53,858 bases of DNA, from positions 8,793-62,650 of the forward strand of contig DHIW01000022.1 in assembly GCA_002404015.1 (NCBI GenBank), written 5' to 3'. The stretch is from Chloroflexi bacterium UBA4736. GTDB lineage: Bacteria; Chloroflexota; Dormibacteria; Dormibacterales; Dormibacteraceae. Below are positions 18,786 to 27,900 of the stretch, in pieces. The translations under genes were made by a program, and so were the position numbers. Under the pieces are notes generated by a model that was not told the DNA's origin, did not search any database, and worked only from the letters and a program-made list of their open reading frames with translations. Each line of letters begins with the position of its first letter. Position 1 is the first letter of the stretch.

Positions 18786-19859
18786 TCAGCCCGTGCGGAT
18801 AGTCGTCATCGCCTGGCGGCCGGCCGCCATCCAGTCCGTCGAACCCAGCCAGGATTCCACGCCCCACAGCAGCACCACGCCCACGCCCGTGCGCGAGTAG
18901 GCCTGGGCGCTCTCCTGCAGGTCCTCGATCGTGAAACCGTCCTTGCCGTCCCAGGGCGCGGCCTGCATCTCGGTGATCCAGACCTGCTTGCTGTCGCCGT
19001 GAGCCCGCTGCAACCAGTAATCCAGCGCGGCCGCCTTCCAGTCGATCCGCTGCGACACGCCGGTCTGGGCCAGCGGCGTCGAGGGCGTCACGACGTAGAT
19101 GTCCAGGCCCAGCACATCGCCGAGGTCGAGGGCCGGCTGGGGATGTCCGGCCGGATGTGGGCCGGGAAGCAGCTGGTACAGCCAGCTCAGGCGGCTGGTG
19201 GCCTCCTTGTCCAGCGCCACGTTGGAGGAGTTGTACGTCGTCACGACGACCGGGTGGCGCGGGTCGATCCGTTTCAGCTGCTGCACTTCCGCGGCGATGG
19301 CGTTGCGCTGGATCGTCACGTCGCCGAGGCCGGAGTTGGTGTTGTCGAGGGGCTCGTTCTCGACCTGCCAGGCGTAGAGCAGCGGGCTGCCCGCGTAGCG
19401 GTCGAACGACGCTTTCAGGTAGTTGAAGTAGGCGGCGGAGCTCGTCACCAGGCCCAGGTCGACAGGACCCGCCGAGGCCCACCAATCGGGCAGGTGGAGC
19501 TCCGGGGTGGCCAGGTTGCGCGCACCCACGACAAGCACGACGGCCGTCTTGTGCGAGGGTCGGGCCGCGTCATACTTGGCGACCGTCGCCAGCAGCGCGT
19601 CAACCTGCGAGAAATCCAGCAGGTCCGGCTGAGGCGCCACCTGGCTCCAGTAGATCGGGAGCCGCACCAGGTCGGGGTTCAACTTCCAGAGCAGCTCGCG
19701 CAGCCCGTTGGCAGGAGCCCTGGGAGCGTCCACGAGCTGGGGGCTGAACGAGAAGCCGACCAGGGGCGCTTCGCCGAGCGACAACACCGGGTTCGGCTGG
19801 GCGGACCCCAGCAGCAGCGGCACCAGCACGACGACGATCAGCCCCGGTCGCGGGCGCAC
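18786..19859 (-). CDS. Secreted clan-A glycoside hydrolase-like protein
   Basis: 357 aa with an N-terminal signal peptide (LIVVVLVPLLLGSAQP). The TIM-barrel glycosidase pattern is clear: LVRLPIYWSQVAP, acid/base E169 in WQVENEP and probable nucleophile E297 in VWITEMQAAPW. It belongs to clan GH-A in the broad sense (GH5/GH39/GH42-like); the exact family and substrate are not evident. It ends convergently 31 bp from the peptidase gene. Confidence 0.82.
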   Translation of the reverse strand: MRPRPGLIVVVLVPLLLGSAQPNPVLSLGEAPLVGFSFSPQLVDAPRAPANGLRELLWKLNPDLVRLPIYWSQVAPQPDLLDFSQVDALLATVAKYDAARPSHKTAVVLVVGARNLATPELHLPDWWASAGPVDLGLVTSSAAYFNYLKASFDRYAGSPLLYAWQVENEPLDNTNSGLGDVTIQRNAIAAEVQQLKRIDPRHPVVVTTYNSSNVALDKEATSRLSWLYQLLPGPHPAGHPQPALDLGDVLGLDIYVVTPSTPLAQTGVSQRIDWKAAALDYWLQRAHGDSKQVWITEMQAAPWDGKDGFTIEDLQESAQAYSRTGVGVVLLWGVESWLGSTDWMAAGRQAMTTIRTG

Positions 19860-19918
19860 AGCGAGCGATTATCGGCCTGGATTCTGAAAGCTCGTTGAGA
19901 CGGCGACCAGCAGGGCTG

Positions 19919-20104
19919 CTAGTTGAGGGAGGCCACCCGCCGGCGTTTGAGCCACTCGGGCGAGATCGTGATCTCGACGCGGCCCAGACAGACGGCGCAC
20001 CACACCCGCTCGCAGCGCTCGCAGGCGATGTGCTGGTGGTCCTCCTCCAGGTCGAGCTCCATCGTGAACGTGCCGCACTCGAAGCACTGCACCGGGCACT
20101 TCAC
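19919..20104 (-). CDS. Small zinc-ribbon protein
   Basis: 61 aa with three closely spaced cysteine pairs (CFEC at 7-10, CERC at 28-31, CAVC at 36-39), enough to bind one or two zinc ions, and a basic C-terminal segment (WLKRRR). Not recognised as a named family. The start overlaps the stop of the next gene upstream by 4 bp, so the two products are probably made together. Confidence 0.7.
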   Translation of the reverse strand: MKCPVQCFECGTFTMELDLEEDHQHIACERCERVWCAVCLGRVEITISPEWLKRRRVASLN

Positions 20105-20367
20105 CGGATCGCCTCGTCGAATTCCGGGAAGTAGCGACCGATGTCGGAGAGGGCGAAGCTCTTCAGCACCTGGTGGGCGGGCTCCCGCTGCAGGAGGAAC
20201 TCGAAGCTGCGCGCAACCAGCGATTCCGGCGTCTCACCCGGCCGCGCCCAGCGTTTCAGGTCCTTCGTCGCGACCCGGACATTGTGGCGGGCCCGGCTGC
20301 CCGGCCCGCCCAACTCGACGACGCAGTCGAAGCCGCCTTCCGCCGGGGCCGCCTGGACTTCGATCAC
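20101..20367 (-). CDS. Hypothetical protein coupled to the zinc-ribbon gene
   Basis: 88 aa from a GTG start. The N-terminal half is beta-like (FDCVVELGGPGSRARHNVRV), the C-terminal half helical and ending YFPEFDEAIR. No family recognised. It is the first gene of a two-gene leftward unit with the zinc-ribbon protein and lies 17 bp from the divergently transcribed gene at 20385, so the shared short intergenic region must hold both promoters or be read through. Confidence 0.65.
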   Translation of the reverse strand: MIEVQAAPAEGGFDCVVELGGPGSRARHNVRVATKDLKRWARPGETPESLVARSFEFLLQREPAHQVLKSFALSDIGRYFPEFDEAIR

Positions 20368-20384
20368 AATTCGATGGTACTTCG

Positions 20385-20804
20385 ATGCGGCTGCAGTTCA
20401 CGCTTCTCGCGCAGGCGGCCAGCGTGCCGCCCGATGGCCTGCTCTACGTCCACGGCGGCGGCATCAACACGGTCTGGACCCAGAAGGTGCCGCTGGGCTT
20501 TCAGGGCACCCTGGTGATCCGGCTGCTGGCAGACCGCTCGGAGGTCGACCGCCCCCAACAGCTCGAGATCCAGGTCAACGACTCTGACGGCCGGCCGGTC
20601 CTGGCTGAGCCCATCCGCCTGCCGGTCGCTGCCAAGGCCAACCCCGACCACCCGGTGGGCTGGCCGATCCCCGTGCACGTGGTCGCCAACCTGACCGGGG
20701 TGCAGCTGCCGCAGGAGGGCAGCTACACGATCGACGTGCTGCTCAACAACCAGCACCTGGGGAGCGAGAACCTCCGGGTCCGGCTGGTCAGCCAGACGGT
20801 CTAG
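20385..20804 (+). CDS. DUF6941-like protein
   Basis: 139 aa from the ATG at 20385; the longer open frame upstream is antisense. The sequence is all-beta in character (MRLQFTLLAQAASVPPDGLLYVHGGGINTVW at the start; QEGSYTIDVLLNNQHLGS near the end), like the DUF6941 family of small conserved proteins of unknown function. No catalytic motif. It runs towards the thiO-like gene and ends 12 bp from it. Confidence 0.72.
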   Translation: MRLQFTLLAQAASVPPDGLLYVHGGGINTVWTQKVPLGFQGTLVIRLLADRSEVDRPQQLEIQVNDSDGRPVLAEPIRLPVAAKANPDHPVGWPIPVHVVANLTGVQLPQEGSYTIDVLLNNQHLGSENLRVRLVSQTV

Positions 20805-20815
20805 GAGCCGGACCT

Positions 20816-21853
20816 CTAGGAGCGGCCGGCGACGATCTCCGCCACCAGCTCGGCCGTAATCGGGGCCAGCAGGATGCCCTTCCGGTTGTGCCCGGTGGCG
20901 ATCACCAGGTTGGGCAGGCCCTGGGCGGCGTCGATCACCGGCTGGCCGTCCGGTGTCGCCGGCCGGAGCGCGGCCCAGGCCCGCTCGAGGGTGGCCGAGC
21001 GCAGCGCCGGAACCGCCTGGCCGGCGAACTCGAGCAGCCCGGCCACCCCCTCGGCCGTGGGCCGGGCGTCGAAGCCGGCCTCCTCCTCGGTGCTGCCGGC
21101 CACGATCGTCCCATCCGGCTTGGGTACCAGGTAGCTGCCCCGCCAGGTGACCATCCGGCGCAGGACGCGCCACCCCGGCCAGAGGGTGACGAGCTGGCCG
21201 CGGTTGGGGCGCACGTCGAGCCCGACCCCGAGCGGCGAGGCCAGGGCCGCGCTCCAGGGGCCGGCGGCGAGGACCACGACGTCGGCGCGGACCAGGCCGT
21301 CCGGGCCGTGCACGCCCGTCACCAGGCCCGAGCGGAGAGCGATGGAGGCCACCGGCGCCCCCTCCCGAATCTCGGCCCCAGCCGTGCCTGCCGCCCGGGC
21401 CAGGGCGTGGGCCAGGCGGATCGGTGTCACCTGGCCCTCGCTGAAAACCGCCGCGCCTCGAACCGCGGGATTGAGGGCGGGCTCTTCGGTGATCGCCTGG
21501 CTGCGCTCCAGCCAGCGCCCGCCGCCGGCGGCCGCCAGCCGCTTGAGGCTGCGCTCCTCGTCCGCGGTCAGCGCCGGCGCGATGCTCTCCTGCTCGCGGT
21601 ATTCGGTCTCGATGCCGGAGGCCGCCTCCACCCGGCGCACCAGGTCCGGGAAGAGGGCCAGCGAGCGCTTGCCGAGGTCGCCGCCCTCCTCGCTCTGCGG
21701 AGCCAGAAGCCCGGCCGCGGCGCCCGAAGCGTGGGCGGCCACGCTGTCTCGCTCCAGCAACGTCACGCGGTGGCGGTCCCGGCTGAGGCGCTCGGCGATC
21801 GCGCAGCCGATCACGCCCCCGCCCACGATTACGACCCGAGCCATCCCGGGCAT
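20816..21853 (-). CDS. thiO: Glycine oxidase ThiO-like FAD-dependent oxidoreductase
   Basis: 345 aa. The N-terminal dinucleotide-binding motif (VVIVGGGVIGCAIAERL) ends in an acidic residue (LLERD), as expected for FAD. VRPNRGQLVTLWP and the C-terminal NLVIATGHNRKGILLAP match the DAO/ThiO family. ThiO oxidises glycine to the imine used for the thiazole ring of thiamine; no other thi genes are nearby, so a different D-amino acid or sarcosine-like substrate is possible. Two ATGs (21853, 21844) could start it. Confidence 0.85.
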   Translation of the reverse strand: MPGMARVVIVGGGVIGCAIAERLSRDRHRVTLLERDSVAAHASGAAAGLLAPQSEEGGDLGKRSLALFPDLVRRVEAASGIETEYREQESIAPALTADEERSLKRLAAAGGGRWLERSQAITEEPALNPAVRGAAVFSEGQVTPIRLAHALARAAGTAGAEIREGAPVASIALRSGLVTGVHGPDGLVRADVVVLAAGPWSAALASPLGVGLDVRPNRGQLVTLWPGWRVLRRMVTWRGSYLVPKPDGTIVAGSTEEEAGFDARPTAEGVAGLLEFAGQAVPALRSATLERAWAALRPATPDGQPVIDAAQGLPNLVIATGHNRKGILLAPITAELVAEIVAGRS

Positions 21854-21872
21854 TGTCCACGACCGGCGCCGG

Positions 21873-22688
21873 CTACCCCCAGTAGCCGGCGCGCCAGGTG
21901 ATGCTGGCCACTGCGTTCTGGCCCGCCAGGTTGGGGTGGAAGTAGTCGATCGTGCTGATGTCGGCGGCCGGGAACTTGAAGTTGTAGCCGGCGTAGCCGT
22001 CCCAGCGGCAGTTGGCGAAGTGACTGCAGGCGGCCTTCAGGGCCGCGTTGTCGGCTGCCTCCCGGGCGACGACCAGCTGGCGGTCGGCCTCCGTGTTGCT
22101 TGTGCTGAGCATGCTCTGGCAGATGTCGAAGGCGCTCCAGGTGCTGACCGCGAGCGCGTCGGTGTGCATCTGGAACCACAGCTGGTAGATGTCGGGCAGG
22201 CTCGAAAGATAGAGGTGGGCCCTGCGGTCGGCCGCGAAGAAGCCGGCCAGCGCCTGCTGGGCTTCGGCCTGGAAGGTTGCGACCGGCGTCATCGTGGCCG
22301 CACTCGGGATGCAGAGGTCGTTGGCGCCCATCAGCACCGTCACGTACTGGACGCCCTGGCCCGCCGCCGCCTTCAACTGGCCGTCCAGGTCGGCCATCCG
22401 GGCGCCCGTCCTGGCGTCGTTGAACGCTCGGCCGTTGATCGCCGGGTTCTTCGCCAGGATGCGCCGGTACTGGCTGTTGACGCTGCCGCTGGTGCCGGTG
22501 GACCAGGAGTACTGGGGGCAGTCGCTCAGGAAGCAGCCCCACCACGTCGAGTCGTAAGCGCGGGTGATGGAGTCGCCCGCCGATGCCATCGAGCTCGGCA
22601 GAGGCACCTTGGCGGCGCTCGCCGAGAGCGGGTTCCCGAAGATCAGCAGGACGGCCGCGACTGTCGCCGGCAGCAGCTTGTAGCGCAT
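21873..22688 (-). CDS. Secreted SGNH/GDSL hydrolase
   Basis: 271 aa with a signal peptide (residues 1-26, cleavage likely after SASA). Block I serine S40 in SAGDSITRAY, block III GAND and block V D-Y-F-H-P near the C-terminus are the SGNH catalytic set. Several cysteines (C52, C57 and others) suggest disulphides, consistent with export. It is an esterase or lipase-like enzyme acting outside the cytoplasm; substrate unknown. Confidence 0.87.
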   Translation of the reverse strand: MRYKLLPATVAAVLLIFGNPLSASAAKVPLPSSMASAGDSITRAYDSTWWGCFLSDCPQYSWSTGTSGSVNSQYRRILAKNPAINGRAFNDARTGARMADLDGQLKAAAGQGVQYVTVLMGANDLCIPSAATMTPVATFQAEAQQALAGFFAADRRAHLYLSSLPDIYQLWFQMHTDALAVSTWSAFDICQSMLSTSNTEADRQLVVAREAADNAALKAACSHFANCRWDGYAGYNFKFPAADISTIDYFHPNLAGQNAVASITWRAGYWG

Positions 22689-22747
22689 CTCACTTCCCCC
22701 GCGTCGGATGCCTTAACGCGGCGATTATGCAGCGGGCTCTGAAAAAC

Positions 22748-22776
22748 TTGACTGCCGAACATTTGTTCGATAGGCT
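22748..22776 (+). promoter_or_regulatory. SOS promoter of the imuA operon with LexA box
   Basis: A -35 TTGACT (22748-22753) and -10 TAGGCT (22771-22776) are spaced by exactly 17 bp. The spacer holds CGAACATTTGTTCG (22756-22769), a perfect CGAAC-N4-GTTCG palindrome, the Gram-positive/actinobacterial LexA box. Bound LexA would cover the core promoter. The mutagenesis genes start about 55 bp downstream. Confidence 0.88.
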
Positions 22777-22804
22777 GAAGCCGCCTCCAGTCCCGCCCCC
22801 GCGT

Positions 22805-22829
22805 CTTTTTCGGAGGCCCTTCGAAAAAG
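22805..22829 (+). promoter_or_regulatory. Hairpin holding the imuA ribosome binding site
   Basis: Arms CTTTTTCG (22805-22812) and CGAAAAAG (22822-22829) enclose a 9-nt loop that contains the GAGG of the likely Shine-Dalgarno sequence. The second arm abuts the ATG at 22830. Folding would bring a distant SD close to the start, or hide the start. Confidence 0.55.
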
Positions 22830-23576
22830 ATGCAGAGCCAAAGAGTCGATCTTCAGCGTGCCATCCAGGCGGTCCAGGTCCGCTTCGGTGAGCAGGCACT
22901 CGTGCCTGCTCACCGGCTGCCGGGCCCCCGCCCCTGGCCCTCGGGCGTCGCCGCCTTCGATCGCCTGAGCGGGATCGGGGGCCTGCCCCGGGGCCGGGTC
23001 TGCGTGCTCTCGGGCGGTCCCAGCTCGGGCAAGCTGAGCCTCGGCCTGACCTTGCTCGCCCAGGCCACCCGAGAGTTTGCGCACGCGGTGGTCGTGGATG
23101 TGAGAGGCGGCTTCGACGCCTGGACGCTGGCGGCCCTGGGTGCCGAGCTGGAGCCGCTGACGGTCGTCCGGCCGCCCAGCCCCGACGCCGGCGGCGAGGC
23201 CGCCGTCGCCCTGGCCCGGGCGGGCGCCGGGTTCCTGTTGGTGTTGGGCAACCTGCCCGAGCCGGCGCTGGCCCCCATGGAGTCGGCCGCCGCCCGCTCG
23301 GGCTGTGTCCTGGCCGTCGTGGCCGAGGCGCCCGACCGCGCCCTCGCCTACGCCTCCAGCCTCACCTTCGACCTGGCTCGGACGGGCTGGATATGGGACC
23401 GCCATGAGCTGGTCGGCCTGCGCGCCCGGGCGCTCTGCGCCAAGAACAAGGTGGCCGCCCCTGGCGGCGTCGCCGAGCTGGAGGTGGGCTACCCGCTGGG
23501 CGCCATCCGGCCGTTGGCCTGGGTCGCCGAGGTCTTACCCGAGGAGGTCCTGCAATTCGCGTCTGCTGCGGTCTGA
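22830..23576 (+). CDS. imuA: ImuA-like RecA-fold protein
   Basis: 248 aa. The region around residue 60 (SGGPSSGKLSLGL) is a degenerate Walker A loop followed by a RecA/SulA-like core. ImuA proteins help recruit the translesion polymerase in the ImuA-ImuB-DnaE2 mutasome; the gene order here matches that cassette. A LexA box and a hairpin lie just upstream. Its 3' end overlaps the likely true start of imuB. Overall similarity within this family is low, so context carries part of the call. Confidence 0.85.
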   Translation: MQSQRVDLQRAIQAVQVRFGEQALVPAHRLPGPRPWPSGVAAFDRLSGIGGLPRGRVCVLSGGPSSGKLSLGLTLLAQATREFAHAVVVDVRGGFDAWTLAALGAELEPLTVVRPPSPDAGGEAAVALARAGAGFLLVLGNLPEPALAPMESAAARSGCVLAVVAEAPDRALAYASSLTFDLARTGWIWDRHELVGLRARALCAKNKVAAPGGVAELEVGYPLGAIRPLAWVAEVLPEEVLQFASAAV

Positions 23577-24706
23577 TCCCCCACCTGGAGCTGGCCGTGC
23601 GGCCGGAGACGTATGGCCTGCCGGTGGTCGTGGGCGCCTACGGGGAGCGCGTCCTCACCGCCTCGGCGGAGGCGGTGGCGCTGGGGGTTCAGCCCGGCCA
23701 GACGCTCACCCAGGCCGAGGCGCTGTGCCCCGCCGCCCTGATCGTGGACCCCCTGCCCGAGGCGGCCCAGCGCCTGCGCGAGCGTCTCGCGGCCGCCCTC
23801 TACGACCTGGCGCCGGTGGTGGACGTCCGCCTCGACGGGCGGGCGTGGCTCGACCTGGATGGGGTTCCCGAGCCTGGCCGGGCGATCCGGGAGGCGCGCG
23901 ACCGGCTGCGCCTGGCGGCCGAGTTCGAGCCTTGCCTGGGCCTGGCGCCCGGCCCCTTCTCAGCCTGTCTGGCCGCGCTCAGGGCCCGTCCCGGCCGGCT
24001 GCTCCAGGTCACCGACGCCCGTTCCTTCCTGGCCCCGCTCCCGGCCACCGAGCTCGACTTCCTGACGCCCGAGCAGCAGGACCGGCTGGAGCTGCTCGGC
24101 CTGCGCACGCTGGAAGCGGTGGCGGCGATCGGGCCGCGCCGCCTGGAGAGCCAGCTGGGGCCGGCCGGCCGCCGCGCCGTCCTGATGGCGCGGGGCGATG
24201 AGCCCGACCTCCTGCGGCCCTGGCGGCCGCCCGAAGTCACGCGCGCCTCCCGCCAGTTCGAGCCCCCCGTGGAGGACCGGGAGGCGCTGCTCTTCGTGGC
24301 CAAGGCCCTGGCCGGCGACCTCGCCGCCGAGCTCGGCCTGCGGGGGGCGGGCGCCAAGCGCCTGCGCCTGCGCCTGGTGACGGAGAGGGGGTCGGAGGCG
24401 AGGGAGTCGCTGGTCCGCCACCCGCTCTCCAGCGCCGCCGAGCTGTTCGGGCTGGCGGGCGCCTGGCTGCGCGAGTGGCGGCCGGCGGCGCCGATCACCG
24501 AGATCGCTCTCGAGCTGCCACTCCTGGAGGGCGCCGGCCTCCGCCAGCTGCGCCTGTGGGCGGGTGGCGACGGCTCCAGGGAGGAGGTGGACGCGGCCCT
24601 CGAGCGCCTGCAGGATCGCTATGGCGAAGCGGTGGCGGTGCACCCGGTCCCGGCCCTCCCGAGCTCCCCGCTTCCCGACCAGCGCTACACCTGGGTGCCG
24701 AGGTGA
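23555..24706 (+). CDS. imuB: ImuB-like Y-family polymerase homologue
   Basis: The first conventional start (GTG, 23597) gives 369 aa, but the coding similarity continues upstream as IRVCCGLIPHLELAV, the usual beta-strand start of ImuB. The only initiator placed to include it is ATT at 23555, 7 nt after GAGGAGG (23541-23547). A rare ATT start, overlapping imuA by 22 bp, is therefore preferred (383 aa). ImuB lacks polymerase activity and acts as adaptor between the beta clamp and DnaE2. The catalytic acidic residues of active Y-family enzymes are not seen. A helix-hairpin-helix-like segment lies near LRTLEAVAAIGPRRL. Confidence 0.85.
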   Translation: MRVCCGLIPHLELAVRPETYGLPVVVGAYGERVLTASAEAVALGVQPGQTLTQAEALCPAALIVDPLPEAAQRLRERLAAALYDLAPVVDVRLDGRAWLDLDGVPEPGRAIREARDRLRLAAEFEPCLGLAPGPFSACLAALRARPGRLLQVTDARSFLAPLPATELDFLTPEQQDRLELLGLRTLEAVAAIGPRRLESQLGPAGRRAVLMARGDEPDLLRPWRPPEVTRASRQFEPPVEDREALLFVAKALAGDLAAELGLRGAGAKRLRLRLVTERGSEARESLVRHPLSSAAELFGLAGAWLREWRPAAPITEIALELPLLEGAGLRQLRLWAGGDGSREEVDAALERLQDRYGEAVAVHPVPALPSSPLPDQRYTWVPR

Positions 24707-24720
24707 GGATTGGGGCTCCA

Positions 24721-24735
24721 GGGGGGTGCCCCCCC
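24721..24735. repeat. G6/C7 palindrome between imuB and the next gene
   Basis: GGGGGG (24721-24726) is followed by TG and then seven C (24729-24735), a compact hairpin in the 34-bp gap. It could attenuate or punctuate the operon transcript, with no U tract. Confidence 0.4.
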
Positions 24736-24740
24736 AGTCA

Positions 24741-24992
24741 GTGACTTTCCTAGTCATTCCGGCGCAGCAGGTCGAGGTGCGCCTCAACAACGAAGGCAGC
24801 CCTGCCTACCTGCGCGGCGGGCCCCTGGTCGGCGAGGTCGAGCCCGTCTCCCACTGGCGGGCGGAGCTGGACTGGTGGGACCACCCCGTCGACCGCGACT
24901 ACTGGAAAGTCCTGCTGAGCGGCCGCCTCCTCTGCGAGCTCTACCAGGACCGCGCCGAGGGCACCTGGTTCGTCGAACGCGTCTATGACTAG
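24741..24992 (+). CDS. Small DUF6504-like protein of the mutasome cassette
   Basis: 83 aa from the GTG at 24741; upstream of it the open frame is shadow of imuB. Aromatic-rich sequence (WRAELDWWDHPVDRDYWKVLLSGRLLCELY) resembles the small DUF6504 proteins often found between imuB and dnaE2. The stop TAG is immediately followed by the dnaE2 ATG, so the genes are co-translated. Role in the mutasome is inferred from position alone. Confidence 0.75.
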   Translation: MTFLVIPAQQVEVRLNNEGSPAYLRGGPLVGEVEPVSHWRAELDWWDHPVDRDYWKVLLSGRLLCELYQDRAEGTWFVERVYD

Positions 24993-27900
24993 ATGAGCCC
25001 CGGCGCCCCCTATGTAGAACTGCACGCGCACTCCAACTTCTCCTTTCTGGATGGCGCCTCCCACCCCCAGGAGCTGGCCATCCGGGCCGCCGCGCTGGAT
25101 CTGCCCGCGGTCGCCATCACCGACACCGGCGGCGTCTACGGCGCCGTCCGCTTCATGCAGGCCTGCCGCCGGCTGGGCGTCCGTCCGGTCATCGGCGCCA
25201 GCCTCGAGATCGCCGGCGAGGACGTGGTCCTCCTGGCCAGGACGCTGCGCGGCTACTCCAACCTCTGCCGCCTGCTGAGCCTCGCCCACCGCGACCAGCC
25301 CAAGGGCGAGGCCCGCTCCGACCTGCCCACCCTGGCTGCCCACGCCGGCGACCTCTTCTGCCTCACCGCCACCGACGATGAGAGGCGCCTGCGCGAGCTC
25401 CAGGAAGCGGTGGGCGTCGCCGACGTCTTCAGCGAGCTGCACAACCACCTCCGCCCGGAGGACCGCTGGCTGATGCAGGGCCGCATCGCCCTGGCCCGCC
25501 GCTGCGGCGCGGGCCTGGTGGCCACCAACGACGTCCGCCACCACGTCCCCCAGCGCCGCCCCCTCCACGACGTCCTGAACGCCATTCGCCGCCGGGCCAC
25601 GCTGGAGGGGGCGCGCGCCCACCTCTTCCCCAACGCCGAGCGCCACCTGAAGGGCGAGCAGCAGATGCGCGCACTGTTCAGGGACTGCCCGGAGGCCCTG
25701 GACACCCCCTGGCAGCTGACCCAGCAGTGCGAGTTCCAGCTCGACTTCCGAGGCGTCCGCTTCCCCGGCTACCCGGTCCCCGACGGCGAGACGCCCTTCA
25801 GCTTTCTCTACCAGCTCTGCCAGCAGGGCGCCCGGGGCCGCTACCACCCCATCACCCCGGCCGTCGCCAGCCGCCTCCAGCGCGAGCTGGACGTGATCCA
25901 GAAGACCGGGCTGGCCGAGTTCTTCCTCATCAACTGGGACCTGATGCGCTTCGCGAAGGAGAACGGCGTGCCCGGCCAGGGCCGCGGCTCGGCGGCCGAC
26001 TCGATCGTGGCCTACGTGCTGGGCATCACCCGGGTGGACCCAATCGAGCACAACCTCCTCTTCGAGCGCTTCCTGCACGAGGAGATGACCAGCACCCCCG
26101 ACATCGACATCGACTTCTCGACCGAGCACCGCGAGCAGGTGATCCAGTACATCTACGACAAGTACGGCTGGGAGCGGACCGGCATGGTCTGCAACGTCGT
26201 CACGTTCCGGCCCAAGATGGCGATCCGCCAGGTCGGCAAGGCGCTGGGCTTCCCGCCTGACCTCCTGGACCGGCTCGCCAAGTCGGTGGACCGCTGGTTC
26301 GAGGAGGACATCGACGCCTCCGTCGAGTTCGCCAACGTCCCCCGCGACCGCGTCAACTCAAGAGCCTGGAAGCAGTTCCTGTACCTCTGCCGCGAGATCC
26401 AGGGCTTTCCCCGCCACCTCTCCATCCACGTGGGAGGCATGCTCGTGACGGGTGAGCCGCTGGTGGACATCGTCCCGGTGGAGCCGGCCACCATGCCGGG
26501 CCGGGTCGTCGTCCAGTTCGACAAGAACGACGTCGAGGACCTGGGCCTGATCAAGATGGACATGCTCGGCCTGCGCACGCTCTCGGTGGTGGCGGAGACG
26601 CTAGGGCTGATCGAGAAGGAGACCGGCAGCCGCCCCGACCTGGACGCCCTGCCCCTGGACGACCCCGAGGTCTTCGCCATGTGCACCGCCGCGGACACCA
26701 TCGGCGTCTTCCAGATCGAGTCGCGGGCCCAGATGATGACGCTGCCCCGCACCCGCCCCAAGACCTTCAACGACCTGGTCGTGGAGGTCGCGATCATCCG
26801 CCCCGGTCCGATCCAGGGCAACGCGGTCCACCCCTACATCCGGCGCAAGCAGGGCCGCGAGGCCGTCACCTACGCCCACCCCCTGCTGGAGCCGATCCTG
26901 CGCGACACCCAGGGCGTGATCCTCTACCAGGAGCAGATCATCGAGATCGCCATGCAGGTGGCGGGCATGACGCCGTCGGAGTCGGATGGTTTCCGGCGCG
27001 CGATGACGCGCCACTTGAACCGCGTCGAGATGTCCTCGCTGAAGGACGGGTTCCTGCAGGGCTGCCTCGCCAATGACGTCTCGCTGGAGGTCGCCGAGCA
27101 GCTCTTCTCAGCGGTGGAGGGCTTCGCCGCCTTCGGCTTCTGCCGCTCCCACGCCGCCGCCTTCGCCCGCACCGCGTACGAGACGGCCTGGCTCAAGCTG
27201 AACTGGCCGGCCCACTTCACCTGCGGCCTGCTGAACAACCAGCCGATGGGCTTCTACCACCCCAGCGTCCTGGTCGAGGACGCCAAGCGGCATGGCGTGG
27301 AGGTGCTGCCCGTGGACGTCAACATGTCCGCCGAACGCTGCCTGCCCGAGCACGCCAACCGCTTCCGCGTCGGCTTCAACTACGTGCGCGACCTTGGCGA
27401 GCCGGGCCGCCTGGCGATCGTCGCCGAGCGCGAGCGGGCCGGCCACTACCGATCCTGCGACGACTTCCTCGACCGCCTGCGCGGCGCCCCCCTCAACCCC
27501 CGCGCCGTCCGCAACCTTGTGATGGTGGGCGGCTTCGACAGCCTCGGCGAGGTCCGCCGCGAGCTGCTCTGGAGCTGGCAGGAGCGCTGGGACGGACACG
27601 GGCTGCGCCGCAAGCTGGACGCGCAGTCGGCGATGGCCCTGCCCGCCGAGGCTCCGAGCCTGCCCGAGCTGACGGAACGCGAGCGGACCCGGCTCGAGTA
27701 TCGGATCTCGGACCTCTCGACCGGCAAGCACGAGATCCACTTCCACAGGGAGCGCCTGGACAGGCTGGGCGTGGTCGTGAGCACGGCGGCCCAGAAGCTG
27801 CCGGCCGGCCGCCAGGTCAGGGTGGGCGGCCTCGTGATCACCCGCCAGGCGCCGATGACGGCCAATCGGATCCGATTCTTCACCCTCGAGGACGAGCACG

